A stretch of 64,000 bases of DNA, from the NCBI RefSeq assembly GCF_002287175.1, contig NZ_LMVM01000012.1, positions 186,001-250,000 on the forward strand, written 5' to 3'. Both the position numbers and the translations under genes were made by a program. This document shows positions 53,334 through 62,606 of this stretch, piece by piece. The stretch's first letter is position 1; the number at the start of each line of letters is the position of its first letter. The notes beneath the pieces were generated by a model that worked only from the letters and a program-made list of their open reading frames with translations, was not told the origin of the DNA and searched no databases. The DNA is from Methanobacterium bryantii (GTDB taxonomy: Archaea; Methanobacteriota; Methanobacteria; Methanobacteriales; Methanobacteriaceae).

Positions 53334-54071
53334 ATGGTTAGTATAAGCTCTAGATTATTAACATTGGTTATGATAGCTGCACTGTTATGCCTGGTAATAG
53401 CTAACCAGCAATATGCTCAGGATAATAAGCAGAGTGTAGAAATTAAAACCCCTCAAGTTTTAGAACCTCAAATTTTGGGTAGTACCAGTAAAGGAATAGT
53501 AACAAAAAGTGGCCCCTATGGAAATCCAAACTCAACCCGAAAGATTGCAATTATAGTTGGAGTACACCCTCTCGAGGCAAATTCACATAAAGCTATCGTA
53601 GAATCTATTTTAAATAATTCTAAATCTCTTAACAGCTCATATTACATTTACAGTATTGATGTTACTGAAGGAACAGGTGATTATAGGAAAGGAAGGATAA
53701 ATGGCCAGTATCTGGCCAGTAAATATGCGGTTCCTGATATAAAGAAGAATCATTTTCAACTGGTAATGGATGTGCATTCAAATAGGGGTAAAGATACAGG
53801 CTACAAAGAAAATAGATTTTTATCAGTACCGATAGAGTCTAATAAGTCTAAATCAATCGCGTCCAAGATTACAAAAAAGATTTCATGGCTTGTTTATTAT
53901 GTGCCTCCAAATGGGAAAGGTCCTAAAAGCCCTAAATATGTAACAATTCCTTTAATTAATTCCAAAATACCTTCAATTGTATATGAAACATATACGTATG
54001 AACCATATGGAACTACACTAGAACATGCAAATGAATTTATTAAGACTGTAGATAGTATTAAACTGAATTAA
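53334..54071 (+). CDS. Secreted metallohydrolase-like protein with an HxxE motif
   Basis: 245 residues: a signal peptide (about 1-28) and a single domain. IAIIVGVHPLEANSHKAI gives a His-x-x-Glu pair, LVMDVHSNRGK a second His, and SIVYETYTYEPYG a late Glu, the order of zinc ligands and catalytic Glu in M14/AstE-like carboxypeptidases and deacylases. This suggests an extracellular amidase or carboxypeptidase, perhaps acting on wall peptides. The GGGGG before ATG 53334 is close (1 base), so the exact start is uncertain. Confidence 0.7.
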   Translation: MVSISSRLLTLVMIAALLCLVIANQQYAQDNKQSVEIKTPQVLEPQILGSTSKGIVTKSGPYGNPNSTRKIAIIVGVHPLEANSHKAIVESILNNSKSLNSSYYIYSIDVTEGTGDYRKGRINGQYLASKYAVPDIKKNHFQLVMDVHSNRGKDTGYKENRFLSVPIESNKSKSIASKITKKISWLVYYVPPNGKGPKSPKYVTIPLINSKIPSIVYETYTYEPYGTTLEHANEFIKTVDSIKLN

Positions 54072-54172
54072 CATGTTCAAAGTGGATTTATATAAAGCTT
54101 TTTTTAACTTTAAAATATATTTAATTAAGACTCAATTACTAACTAAAACTTGATCTATAAACTGGTAAAAGA

Positions 54173-54889
54173 ATGATAATCAAAAGTATAATCACTGGAA
54201 AATTCGTAGATAGGCCCAACAGGTTCACTGTGACATTTCAACGTGGAAAGAAATTAGAAAATGCTCATTTGAGGGATCCTGGAAGACTTAAAGAACTTTT
54301 AACTCCTGATGCAGATTTACTTTTAAGACATGCATTGAAATTGGGAAATAGGAAGACAAAGTACGATGTGATAGGAGTTTTAAAAGGTGATCTGTGGATA
54401 TTAATAAATTCTGGCTTTCACAGTGACATTGCAGCTGATTTAATAGATTCTCAGGCAATATATGAATTTAAGGGATATTCTGTCTTGAAAAGGGAATATA
54501 CTTACGGTAAAAGCAGAATTGATTTTCTTTTAACTGATAAGAATGAAGAAAAAATGCTTGTTGAAGTTAAAGGCTGTACTCTAGTTGAAGATGGGCTGGC
54601 GTTATTTCCTGATGCACCGACTTTAAGAGGTAAAAAACATGTTGAAGAGCTCATATCTGCTAAGAGTGAAGGTTTGAAGGCATCAATTCTTTTCCTTATA
54701 TTGTGTGAAGATGCGGTAGAATTTTCGCCAAACTTTAGAATGGATCCTGAGTTTTCAGCATCATTAGAAATGGCTTATAAAAACGGAGTTAATGCAATTG
54801 CATATTCATTTAAAAATAATTTAAAAAAAGAAAGTTTGGAAGTAATTCCCTTGAAGAGAGTCAAAATAAGTTTTAAAAATTATCACTGA
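54173..54889 (+). CDS. sfsA: DNA-binding/nuclease protein SfsA
   Basis: 238 residues, the usual length. SfsA was named for sugar fermentation stimulation in E. coli; archaeal and bacterial members have an OB-like N-terminus and a PD-(D/E)xK-like nuclease fold. Present are RPNRFTVTFQRGKKLENAHLRDPGRLKELL, here given in short as DPGRLKELL, and RIDFLLTDKNEEKMLVEVKGCTL with the Asp and Glu-x-Lys of the nuclease site, and FPDAPTLRGKKHVEEL. Its last 7 bases overlap the end of the convergent channel gene. Confidence 0.93.
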   Translation: MIIKSIITGKFVDRPNRFTVTFQRGKKLENAHLRDPGRLKELLTPDADLLLRHALKLGNRKTKYDVIGVLKGDLWILINSGFHSDIAADLIDSQAIYEFKGYSVLKREYTYGKSRIDFLLTDKNEEKMLVEVKGCTLVEDGLALFPDAPTLRGKKHVEELISAKSEGLKASILFLILCEDAVEFSPNFRMDPEFSASLEMAYKNGVNAIAYSFKNNLKKESLEVIPLKRVKISFKNYH

Positions 54890-55887
54890 TTTTTCAATTT
54901 TTCAAACTCTTCTGGCTTTCCAATTCCAAGTATTACGTCTCCAGCATGTATTATATAGTCTCTTGGCGGATCTATGGTTAAATCACCTTTTTTCCCAACA
55001 CCAACCAGTACAACCCCTGTCTTTTCGTGTATATCTGCTTCACGCACTGTTTTACCGTTGAAGTAACTTTTTTCAGCTACTTCTACCTCTTTCATTTCCC
55101 TGTTTTTGTGTTCTGCCAGGACTTCCTGGACAAACATGGCTTCATATCCATCGTCGATACTCTTTTGCATAAGCCTTCCAGAAATTACAAATGGGGATAT
55201 AACTTGATTTGCCCCTGCAAGCTGTATTTGCTCTATGTTTTCATAACGCTGAACTTCTGCAATTATTCTAACATCTTGATCTAATTTACGAATGCTTAGT
55301 ATACAGTGTATCGTTTGAGAATCAGATTCCATATCTACAATTATAGCCTTAGCTCCGACTACATTGGCTTTTTCAAGGTCTTTGACGCGTGTAGGGTCTC
55401 CATGTACAAATGAAGCTCCATTTTTCAGTGCTTTTTTCTTCACTTCTTCATTTTCGTCAACTACAAAAACTGCATTATCTTTTCCAATTTCTCTGATACA
55501 TTCTGCTGTACTTTCAGTCCACCCGCATATTACAACATGCTGTGATTTTTTCACTTTAATCAGCCCCATTAACTTCATCTGCTGTTTTTCAAACAGGAAT
55601 TCCAAAATCTCCCCAACTGCAATTGCAAAACTCCCAATACCCAGTACTATCAGTGAGATAGCGAAATACATACCTAAAGGAGTTTTAGGACTGTAATCGC
55701 CATATCCCACAGTTCCTATGGTAACAAAAGTCCAGTATAAGGATACAGTCCATGTTTGATTTTCTATCAGGTGGAATCCAATTACTCCGTAGGCAATCAC
55801 TACAAATATCCATATTAGAATACGAATCATACGTAGTTTGATTAAATTAGGGAGGTGTTTCCTTAATATTTCTATTATCACTACCAT
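54883..55887 (-). CDS. mthK: MthK-type calcium-gated potassium channel
   Basis: 334 residues, closely matching MthK of Methanothermobacter in length and sequence. The pore has two helices and the filter TVGYGDYSP; a RCK domain (about 115-334) regulates gating (HVVICGWTESTAEC, FVHGDPTRVKDLEKANV). The internal Met107, from which MthK makes a free RCK subunit, is kept in QQMKLMGLI. MthK's Ca2+ site uses D184, E210 and E212; here they correspond to D185, E211 and Q213, so one ligand is changed. AAGGT precedes the ATG. The gene ends overlapping sfsA tail to tail. Confidence 0.95.
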   Translation of the reverse strand: MVVIIEILRKHLPNLIKLRMIRILIWIFVVIAYGVIGFHLIENQTWTVSLYWTFVTIGTVGYGDYSPKTPLGMYFAISLIVLGIGSFAIAVGEILEFLFEKQQMKLMGLIKVKKSQHVVICGWTESTAECIREIGKDNAVFVVDENEEVKKKALKNGASFVHGDPTRVKDLEKANVVGAKAIIVDMESDSQTIHCILSIRKLDQDVRIIAEVQRYENIEQIQLAGANQVISPFVISGRLMQKSIDDGYEAMFVQEVLAEHKNREMKEVEVAEKSYFNGKTVREADIHEKTGVVLVGVGKKGDLTIDPPRDYIIHAGDVILGIGKPEEFEKLKNQ

Positions 55888-55918
55888 TTAAATTACCTTA
55901 AAACTATGGATTTATAAG

Positions 55919-56266
55919 TTACTTCCTGAGGAAGAAGAACCATACTGCGAGAACTATAATTGCAATTATAATAATTAGGATGATAATTGCAATCCACCAT
56001 CCAGATCCATCGTCAGTTGAACCGTCATCTGTATCATCGTCGTCACCATCGTGAATTTTTTTGCTGCTGGATTTAGAACTGCTTGAGCTTCCTCCACGGC
56101 TGCTTCCTCCACCTTTAAGTAAAGGAACTGTATTATCTAAAACAACTGAATTACTAGTTTGTATGCTAGGTTCGGTGGAACTTGTTTCTTGAGCAAAAAC
56201 TCCGCTTGGGGCTCCAAAAAGCCCAAATATCAAAAATATCGCCATTATATATGTTAATATCTTCAT
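55919..56266 (-). CDS. Small secreted Ser/Asp-rich membrane protein
   Basis: 115 residues: a signal peptide ending near VFAQE, a linker with the Ser-rich SSRGGSSSSSKSSSKK and the acidic DGDDDDTDDGSTDDGSG, a transmembrane helix (about 89-110) and the tail FFLRK. The charged linker could bind cations or pass through the wall. GAGGGG precedes the ATG. It lies 31 bases downstream of the mthK start region in a separate unit on the same strand. No function is known. Confidence 0.6.
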   Translation of the reverse strand: MKILTYIMAIFLIFGLFGAPSGVFAQETSSTEPSIQTSNSVVLDNTVPLLKGGGSSRGGSSSSSKSSSKKIHDGDDDDTDDGSTDDGSGWWIAIIILIIIIAIIVLAVWFFFLRK

Positions 56267-56420
56267 TTTAAATCCCCTCTAATTGGTATTATCTGATATG
56301 ATTAATAATTATAAAAAGGTTTGCTTATTGATGTTGAGTCAGATTTTATAACACATTAAGCCTTAAAATAATAATTTATGAAGATTTAAGATATTTTGTA
56401 AAATATAATAAAAATAGAAA

Positions 56421-56449
56421 AACCCACAAACACAATGCGTTTGGGGATT
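56421..56449 (-). terminator. Hairpin after the small surface protein gene
   Basis: ACCCACAAAC and GTTTGGGGAT pair with one mismatch around a 7-base loop; on the minus strand the second arm runs into GGGTTTTTC and a T-rich tract. It lies just past the end of the gene at 56474-56746. Confidence 0.6.
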
Positions 56450-56473
56450 TTGAATAAATTAAAAATTTTTAAA

Positions 56474-56746
56474 TTATTTCCTTTTAGATAATCCCATTCC
56501 AGCAAGAACCATTAAAGTTGCTGTTAGTGCTCCTGCAATAGGAACTCCTGTTTTTTGCATTGGAATGGTTTTTTCTGTTGTGTTAGTTACCTCAGGTGTT
56601 TCTGAGTAAGGATCAACTGTTACATTTGCCTGATTATTGTCCAGATTTGGGTCAGTACCTAAATCATCGTCTGCTGCAGACACGCCTGGGATGACTAAAA
56701 GACCTAAAATTAAAAGAATAGCTAATATTCCTGTATATGTCTTCAT
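56474..56746 (-). CDS. Small surface protein with a sorting-like C-terminus
   Basis: 90 residues: a signal peptide (about 1-25), a short acidic, Asn/Thr-rich mature part, then PMQKTG (62-67), a hydrophobic stretch and the basic end SKRK. That tripartite end (P-x-x-T-G, helix, basic residues) is like substrates of sortase-type transpeptidases. GGAGGT is just before ATG. It precedes the small Ser/Asp-rich protein in the same direction. A plain membrane anchor is the alternative reading. Confidence 0.6.
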   Translation of the reverse strand: MKTYTGILAILLILGLLVIPGVSAADDDLGTDPNLDNNQANVTVDPYSETPEVTNTTEKTIPMQKTGVPIAGALTATLMVLAGMGLSKRK

Positions 56747-56990
56747 TTTAAACCTCCATTTTATTCTTTTATTACCTACTATAAATAATAGGTATAAAAA
56801 TGTTTTTGTGTTTTAAACAATTTTATCATTTAAGTCACGATTTTCAGTGGCTTATTAAGCTTTTAAATAAAATTTTAATAGTTATGGCGTAATATTTGGC
56901 TTAAAAAGAAAAAATAAGAGGATATGAATTTAATCATAAGTCCCTATTCTTTTTAAATTAAACCAGTTTGTTACTCCTTTTTCATTTTAA

Positions 56991-59900
56991 CTACTTCATG
57001 ATTGCAGTCCCTTTTATACTGGCAGTACTTGTTAACCGAACATTTGAAACTACAGCTTGTGCCACGATATGTAACACTAATTTTCCTCCATTTTTGAGGT
57101 TACCGATAGTCCATACTCCTGTTTTATAATTGTATTTTATGTTCTTGTCTTTGGATATGTATTTGAATCCTTTAGGCATTTTAAGGGTTACAGTAACGTT
57201 TTTAGCGTTCATTGGCCCGTAATTGTATGCTGTTATTGTAAATGTAACTTTCTGTTTATATTTAGGGCGCGCGTTGTTTACTGATATCTTCACAGCTAAA
57301 TCAGCTGCAGGACCTACTTTTACGCTTGCACTGCCTTTATTATTGGAAGAGTTCTGGTCGTAGTTAGTTCCATTTATTGTTGCAATGTTGGTCAGTACTT
57401 TGCTTGGAGATGTTGCTTGTACTACAATTTTTAGTACTGCGGTTGCTCCGTTTGCTAGATTTCCGATGTTCCATGTTCCTGTTGCTGAATTGTATGTTCC
57501 AGTGCCACTAGAGGATATGAATTTTAACCCTGATGGCAGTTTTTCCGTCACATTTACTCCTGTAGCAGTATTTGGTCCGTAGTTGTGTGCTGTTAAAGTG
57601 AATGTAACCTTCTGCAGGTACTTAGGATTTTTATTGTTTACAGTTTTGGTAATTCCTAAATCTGATGCAGGATTTACGGTTACAGATGCATTTGCGTTAT
57701 TGTTAGTTGCATTTAGGTCGAGTTCATGTCCAGTTATGCTGGCAATGTTGATCAATTGGGTATTTGAAGCAACAACATGTGCCACGATTTTTAGTACTGC
57801 AGTTGTGTCGTTTGCCAGGTTTCCGATGGTCCATGTCCCTGTTGTTGAGTTATATTTTCCGTTTCCACTGGCTGATATGAATTTTAATCCGACAGGTAAT
57901 TTATCGGTTACAATTACTCCGGTTGCGCTGTTAGGCCCGTTATTGTGTGCTGTTAATGTGTATGTGATATTCTGCAGGTAGTTTGGTTTGGAAGTGTTAA
58001 CTGTTTTGGTTATGCTCAAGTCGGCAGCAGGGTCTACATCTAATGATACGCTTGCTTGATCATTATCTTGATTTGGGTCATGGAATTCTGTGGTACCAAC
58101 AGGATCTGGGTCAGTGATACGGGCAACATCAGTTAAACTGACATTTGATGCCATAGCCTGTGCTATTATGTGTAACACTGCAGTTCCACCTTTGACCATG
58201 TAACCAACAGTCCATAGTCCTGTTGTGGAGTTGAAAGCACTGTTAGAGTCATCTGATATATATTTGAGTTTGTTGGGAAGTGTATTGTATACTTTAACGT
58301 ATGCTGCATCATTAGGCCCGTAATTACTTGCTGTTAAAGTGAAAGTTACATAATCTAAATATTTGGGATTTGCATTATTCACGGTTATTTTGATACCTAA
58401 ATCTGAAGCTGGTTTTATATTCACTGTTGCACTGCTTTGATCGTTAGTTGAATTTTGGTCGTAGTTAGTTCCTGTTATGATGGCAGTGTTAACTACTTGG
58501 GTATTAGCGCTAACAGCTTGTGCTATGATGTGCAGCACTGCGGTTGCACTATTTGCTAAGTTTCCTATTGTCCATATTCCAGTTGCGGAGTCGTATATTC
58601 CATTACCGCTGGATGATATGAATTTTAATCCTGCAGGTAGTTTGTCAGTGATTTTAACTCCTGTTGCTGTATCTGGCCCGTGGTTATGTGCTGTTAGTGT
58701 AAATGTAACATTCTGCAGGTATTTTGGATGTGGATTATTAACGGTTTTGGTTATTCCAAGGTCTGAGGCAGGATTTATAATTACTGTTGTATTACTTTGG
58801 TTGTTGGTTGAATTCTGGTCGTAATTGGTTCCATTTACTCCGGCTATGTTGGTTATTTGGGTGTTTGAAGCTGTAACTTGTGCTATGATGTTCAGCACTG
58901 CAGTTGCACCATTTGCAAGGTTTCCAATGGTCCAGATTCCGGTTGCGGAATTGTAGTTACCATTTGAGGATATGAATTTCAGCCCGGTTGGCAGTTTATC
59001 GAGTACAATTACTCCTGTTGCTGTATCTGGCCCGTAGTTATGTGCTGTTAATGTGAAAGTCACCTTGTCGAGATAATTAGGGTGTGTACTGTTTACTGTT
59101 TTAGTTATTCCTAGATCTGAAGCGGGATCTACAGTTACTGTGGAGTTGCTTTCATTGTTTGTTGAATTTTGATCGTAGTTAGTCCCGTTTATTCCTGCTA
59201 TGTTGGTTATTTGGGTATTGGATGCAGTTATTTGTGCTATAATTTTTAAAATGACACTTGCCCCGTTTGCTAGGTTTCCGATGGTCCATATTCCTGTTGT
59301 TGGGTTATATGCTCCGTTTGAGTTATCTGAAATCCATGTCAATCCTGCAGGTAATTTATCAGTTACAAGTATGCCTGCTGCTGTATCTGGTCCGTTGTTG
59401 TGTGCTGTTATTGTGTAGGTTATGTTTTGCAGATAATTGGGGTGTGTATTGTTTACTGTTTTGGTAATGTTGAGGTCAGAGGCTGAGGATACTGTTGTTG
59501 TGGTTTGGTCCTGGTTGTTTGTGTGGTTTTGGTCGTATGTGTTGTTGTTTACAGTTGCAGTGTTGGTTATAACAGTGTTAGACTTCATGATCTGGGTTAT
59601 TATATTTAATGTTATTGATGCTCCATTTGAGAGGGTATTTATGGTCCATATCCCTGTATTATGGTTATATTTTCCATTGCTGTCATCGGATATCCATTTG
59701 AGGCTGTTTGGTAGATAATCTGTAATGCTAATGTTGTTGCTTACGTCTGGTCCATTGTTAGTTACAGTTATGGTGTAGCGTATTTTATCCAGGTAATTTG
59801 CGGTAGTTTTATCCACAGTTTTAGTTATTCCTAGATCTGAAGCCGGACTTATAGTTATAGTTGCATTGGACTGGTTATTGGTTGAATTCTGGTCGTAGTT

Positions 59901-62606
59901 GGTTCCATTTATGGAAGCTATGTTTGTTATTTGGGTGTTTGATGAGATGACCTGTGCAATAATATTTAATATTACTTCTCCACCATTTGTCAGGCTTCCG
60001 ATGGTCCAAATTCCAGTCATTGAATTGTAATTGCCGTTTGTGGATATGAATTTTAGTCCGGTTGGTAGTTTGTCTGTTACTGTTACTCCTGTTGCTGCGT
60101 CAGGCCCGTAATTGTGTACTTTTATTGTGTATGTGACATTTTCAAGGTAGTTAGGGTGCGTGTTGTTTACTGTTTTAGTTATTCCTAGATCTGAAGCGGG
60201 ATTTACAGTTATTGTTGTGTTGCTTTGGTTGTTGGTTGAGTTTTGATCGTAGTTAGTCCCGTTTATAGAAGCGATGTTGGTTATTTGGGTATTGGATGCG
60301 GTTATTTGTGCTATAATTTTTAATATTACACTTGCTCCGTTTGCTAGGTTTCCGATGGTCCATGTCCCTGTTGTTGGGTTATATGCTCCGTTTGAATCAT
60401 CTGAAATCCAGGTCAATCCTGCAGGTAATTTATCAGTTACAAGTACGCCTGCTGCTGTATCTGGTCCGTTGTTGTGTGCTGTTATGGTGAAAGTTACTTT
60501 GTCGAGATAATTGGGGTTTGTATTATCTACTGTTTTGGTGATATTAAGGTCAGAGGCTGCTGATACTGTTGTTGTAGTTTGGTCCTGGTTGTTTGTGGTG
60601 TTTTGGTCGTATGTGTTATTGTTTACAGTTGCAATGTTGGTTATAACGGTGTTGGACTTCACGATCTGGGCTATTATATTTAATGTTATTGATGCTCCAT
60701 TTGAGAGGGTATCTATGGTCCATATCCCTGCATTATGATTATATTTTCCATTGCTGTCATCTGATATCCATTGAAGTCCGGCTGGTAAATAATCACTTAC
60801 ATTGATATTATTGCTTGCGTTTGGTCCATTGTTAGTTACAGTTATGGTGTAACGTATTTTATCCAGGTAATTTGCGGTAGTTTTATCCACAGTTTTAGTA
60901 ATTGCGAGATCTGAAGCTGGATTTATAGTTACAGTTGCATTGGACTGGTCATTACCAGGTTCTGGGTCGTAATTAGTCCCGGTTATATTGGCTATATTGG
61001 TTATTTGGGTGTTTGATGTGATGACCTGTGCAATGATGTTTAATATTGCTTCTCCTCCATTTGCAAGGTTTCCGATGGCCCATATTCCAGTTGTGGAGTT
61101 GTATGTTCCACTACCGCTGGAAGATATGAATTTTAACCCTGCAGGTAGCTTATCGAGTACAGTAACACCTGTTGCATTATCTGGCCCGTTGTTGTGCACT
61201 TTTAATGTGTAGGTTATGTTTTGCAGGTAGTTTGGATGGATATTATCCACTGTTTTGGTCACTTCAAGATCGGAAGTGTTTACATGTAATCCTCCTGCTG
61301 GAACCTGTGCTTCGGCATCTGCATGCCCGATTACTAGATTAACAAGGCCTCCTCCAAGAAGACCAAGAATTTGCAGCCGCAAAGCATCACCTGATGCTTT
61401 GGCATAGGTACCGTCAGCAGAAGTGGTACTTTCAGTACTGCCCAATGAAAGAGTTAATATGTTAAGGCCCAGAAGGCCAATATTAACATGGCCATTTAAG
61501 GTTAAATCATCTAATATGCTTATACCCAGAGCTTTAATATCTGCTACGTTCCATGTGAACTTTGCAGTAGCGCCTCCTGGTTTTCCATTTACTGAAGCTA
61601 CTGCATTTGATTGTAATGCTTCAATTTCTAGTAAAGGAATTCCTAAAAGAGTTAAAGTTATATCGGCTACTCCTGCATTTGAAGAGCTTATTAAAATACC
61701 TGTATTAAAATTGGGCGTTACACTGCTGTTTGCAGTTATAAGATCTGCATTTAATGATAATACATCCAATAATTGTAGAAGCTTTATACCTACATCAATT
61801 GATGCTACTTCTCCTGATCCACTTGATTGTGGTAAAGTAGCACTTGAATTTGAAGTAGCACTTAATAAACCTACATCTATACCTAAAAGCTTTAGAGATG
61901 AGAGTAAACTGGCATTATTCGATGGAAGCAGCCCTCCTATTTTACTGCCTTCATCACCTTTTGAATATACATCTAAAAGTCCTGCTAATAAGCTTCCTGT
62001 AAGAAGTTTAACTTCTAAAGGAGTTCCTCCTCCCTGGGAATAATTTAAAGAGGTACTGTTTACCCATGCGCTTGATTTTCCAGCGTAAATATCTGCTAGA
62101 ATATCTGGCAGTACTCCTACATTGAGTACATAACTTGAAGCATTACCGCTGTATTTAAGCAGGTTATAAAGTCTAAAATTTGCGGTACCGTAAAGATTAG
62201 GGTCGCTTAGGTTTGAACTGTGTTTAACTGTTATTGTTTTAGATATTGGCATATATCCTAGTTTGCTTGCGATTATCGTGTAAGTTGTATTGGAATTAAT
62301 GAAGTTTAATGAGTATGTACCGTCATTGTGGGTTGTAGTTTGGGCTACCTGTGCGTTGTTTTGGAGAACCGTTATTTTAACGTTTCCAAGGCCTTTGTTG
62401 GTAGAATTATCCTTGACTACTCCCGATATTATGGGATCTGGAATCTGGCTGCTGGTATTTTTTACACTTGCTGATGATTGTAAAGAGTGAAAACTAGAAT
62501 TACTGTTATTGGTTGTTATATTGGTTGTATCTGCTGCTGAAACTGTACTACAAAGAATCAATGTAAAAATGCAAACTAATATTAATATTATTCTTTTGAT
62601 ATTCAT
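56991..62606 (-). CDS. Giant adhesin-like protein with 12 DUF11 repeats
   Basis: 1871 residues. In order: signal peptide (1-25); Asn/Ser-rich linker; a carboxypeptidase-regulatory-like beta-sandwich (about 57-125, SGVVKDNSTNKGLGNVKITV); a unique region (about 130-444) rich in Leu, Gly and Ser; then 12 DUF11 domains from residue 445 to the end. Each DUF11 copy starts SDL.ITKTV and has LPAGLKFIS, WTIGNLANG and NGTNYDQNS-like elements. No C-terminal anchor follows; the last domain is strongly basic. GGAGGTGATT precedes the ATG by 5 bases. Such proteins are thought to mediate attachment in Methanobacteriales. A TGTGA-N6-TCACA site lies upstream. Confidence 0.92.
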   Translation of the reverse strand: MNIKRIILILVCIFTLILCSTVSAADTTNITTNNSNSSFHSLQSSASVKNTSSQIPDPIISGVVKDNSTNKGLGNVKITVLQNNAQVAQTTTHNDGTYSLNFINSNTTYTIIASKLGYMPISKTITVKHSSNLSDPNLYGTANFRLYNLLKYSGNASSYVLNVGVLPDILADIYAGKSSAWVNSTSLNYSQGGGTPLEVKLLTGSLLAGLLDVYSKGDEGSKIGGLLPSNNASLLSSLKLLGIDVGLLSATSNSSATLPQSSGSGEVASIDVGIKLLQLLDVLSLNADLITANSSVTPNFNTGILISSSNAGVADITLTLLGIPLLEIEALQSNAVASVNGKPGGATAKFTWNVADIKALGISILDDLTLNGHVNIGLLGLNILTLSLGSTESTTSADGTYAKASGDALRLQILGLLGGGLVNLVIGHADAEAQVPAGGLHVNTSDLEVTKTVDNIHPNYLQNITYTLKVHNNGPDNATGVTVLDKLPAGLKFISSSGSGTYNSTTGIWAIGNLANGGEAILNIIAQVITSNTQITNIANITGTNYDPEPGNDQSNATVTINPASDLAITKTVDKTTANYLDKIRYTITVTNNGPNASNNINVSDYLPAGLQWISDDSNGKYNHNAGIWTIDTLSNGASITLNIIAQIVKSNTVITNIATVNNNTYDQNTTNNQDQTTTTVSAASDLNITKTVDNTNPNYLDKVTFTITAHNNGPDTAAGVLVTDKLPAGLTWISDDSNGAYNPTTGTWTIGNLANGASVILKIIAQITASNTQITNIASINGTNYDQNSTNNQSNTTITVNPASDLGITKTVNNTHPNYLENVTYTIKVHNYGPDAATGVTVTDKLPTGLKFISTNGNYNSMTGIWTIGSLTNGGEVILNIIAQVISSNTQITNIASINGTNYDQNSTNNQSNATITISPASDLGITKTVDKTTANYLDKIRYTITVTNNGPDVSNNISITDYLPNSLKWISDDSNGKYNHNTGIWTINTLSNGASITLNIITQIMKSNTVITNTATVNNNTYDQNHTNNQDQTTTTVSSASDLNITKTVNNTHPNYLQNITYTITAHNNGPDTAAGILVTDKLPAGLTWISDNSNGAYNPTTGIWTIGNLANGASVILKIIAQITASNTQITNIAGINGTNYDQNSTNNESNSTVTVDPASDLGITKTVNSTHPNYLDKVTFTLTAHNYGPDTATGVIVLDKLPTGLKFISSNGNYNSATGIWTIGNLANGATAVLNIIAQVTASNTQITNIAGVNGTNYDQNSTNNQSNTTVIINPASDLGITKTVNNPHPKYLQNVTFTLTAHNHGPDTATGVKITDKLPAGLKFISSSGNGIYDSATGIWTIGNLANSATAVLHIIAQAVSANTQVVNTAIITGTNYDQNSTNDQSSATVNIKPASDLGIKITVNNANPKYLDYVTFTLTASNYGPNDAAYVKVYNTLPNKLKYISDDSNSAFNSTTGLWTVGYMVKGGTAVLHIIAQAMASNVSLTDVARITDPDPVGTTEFHDPNQDNDQASVSLDVDPAADLSITKTVNTSKPNYLQNITYTLTAHNNGPNSATGVIVTDKLPVGLKFISASGNGKYNSTTGTWTIGNLANDTTAVLKIVAHVVASNTQLINIASITGHELDLNATNNNANASVTVNPASDLGITKTVNNKNPKYLQKVTFTLTAHNYGPNTATGVNVTEKLPSGLKFISSSGTGTYNSATGTWNIGNLANGATAVLKIVVQATSPSKVLTNIATINGTNYDQNSSNNKGSASVKVGPAADLAVKISVNNARPKYKQKVTFTITAYNYGPMNAKNVTVTLKMPKGFKYISKDKNIKYNYKTGVWTIGNLKNGGKLVLHIVAQAVVSNVRLTSTASIKGTAIMK
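56994..61274 (-). repeat. Twelve tandem DUF11-coding repeats
   Basis: Repeat starts (minus-strand first base): 61274, 60914, 60554, 60194, 59840, 59480, 59120, 58766, 58406, 58025, 57665 and 57305. Nine complete units... counted precisely, eight are 360 bp, two (4 and 7) are 354 bp, one (9) is 381 bp, and the last runs to the stop. Units 2-3-4 (59841-60914) and 5-6-7 (58767-59840) are both 1074 bp with the same 360+360+354 pattern and matching sequence, so a block of three was duplicated. Unit 9 has a longer inter-domain segment. Confidence 0.88.

Noticed and set aside
56994..61274. A CRISPR array or satellite, because of the regular repeats
   Set aside because: Repeats are 354-381 bp, in frame and encode DUF11 domains; there are no short repeat-spacer units anywhere in the window.
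61423..62043. Long plus-strand frames opposite the adhesin (also 57583-57981 and others)
   Set aside because: They recur with the DUF11 repeat period and reflect the repeat's base pattern in an antisense frame; none has a supported start.
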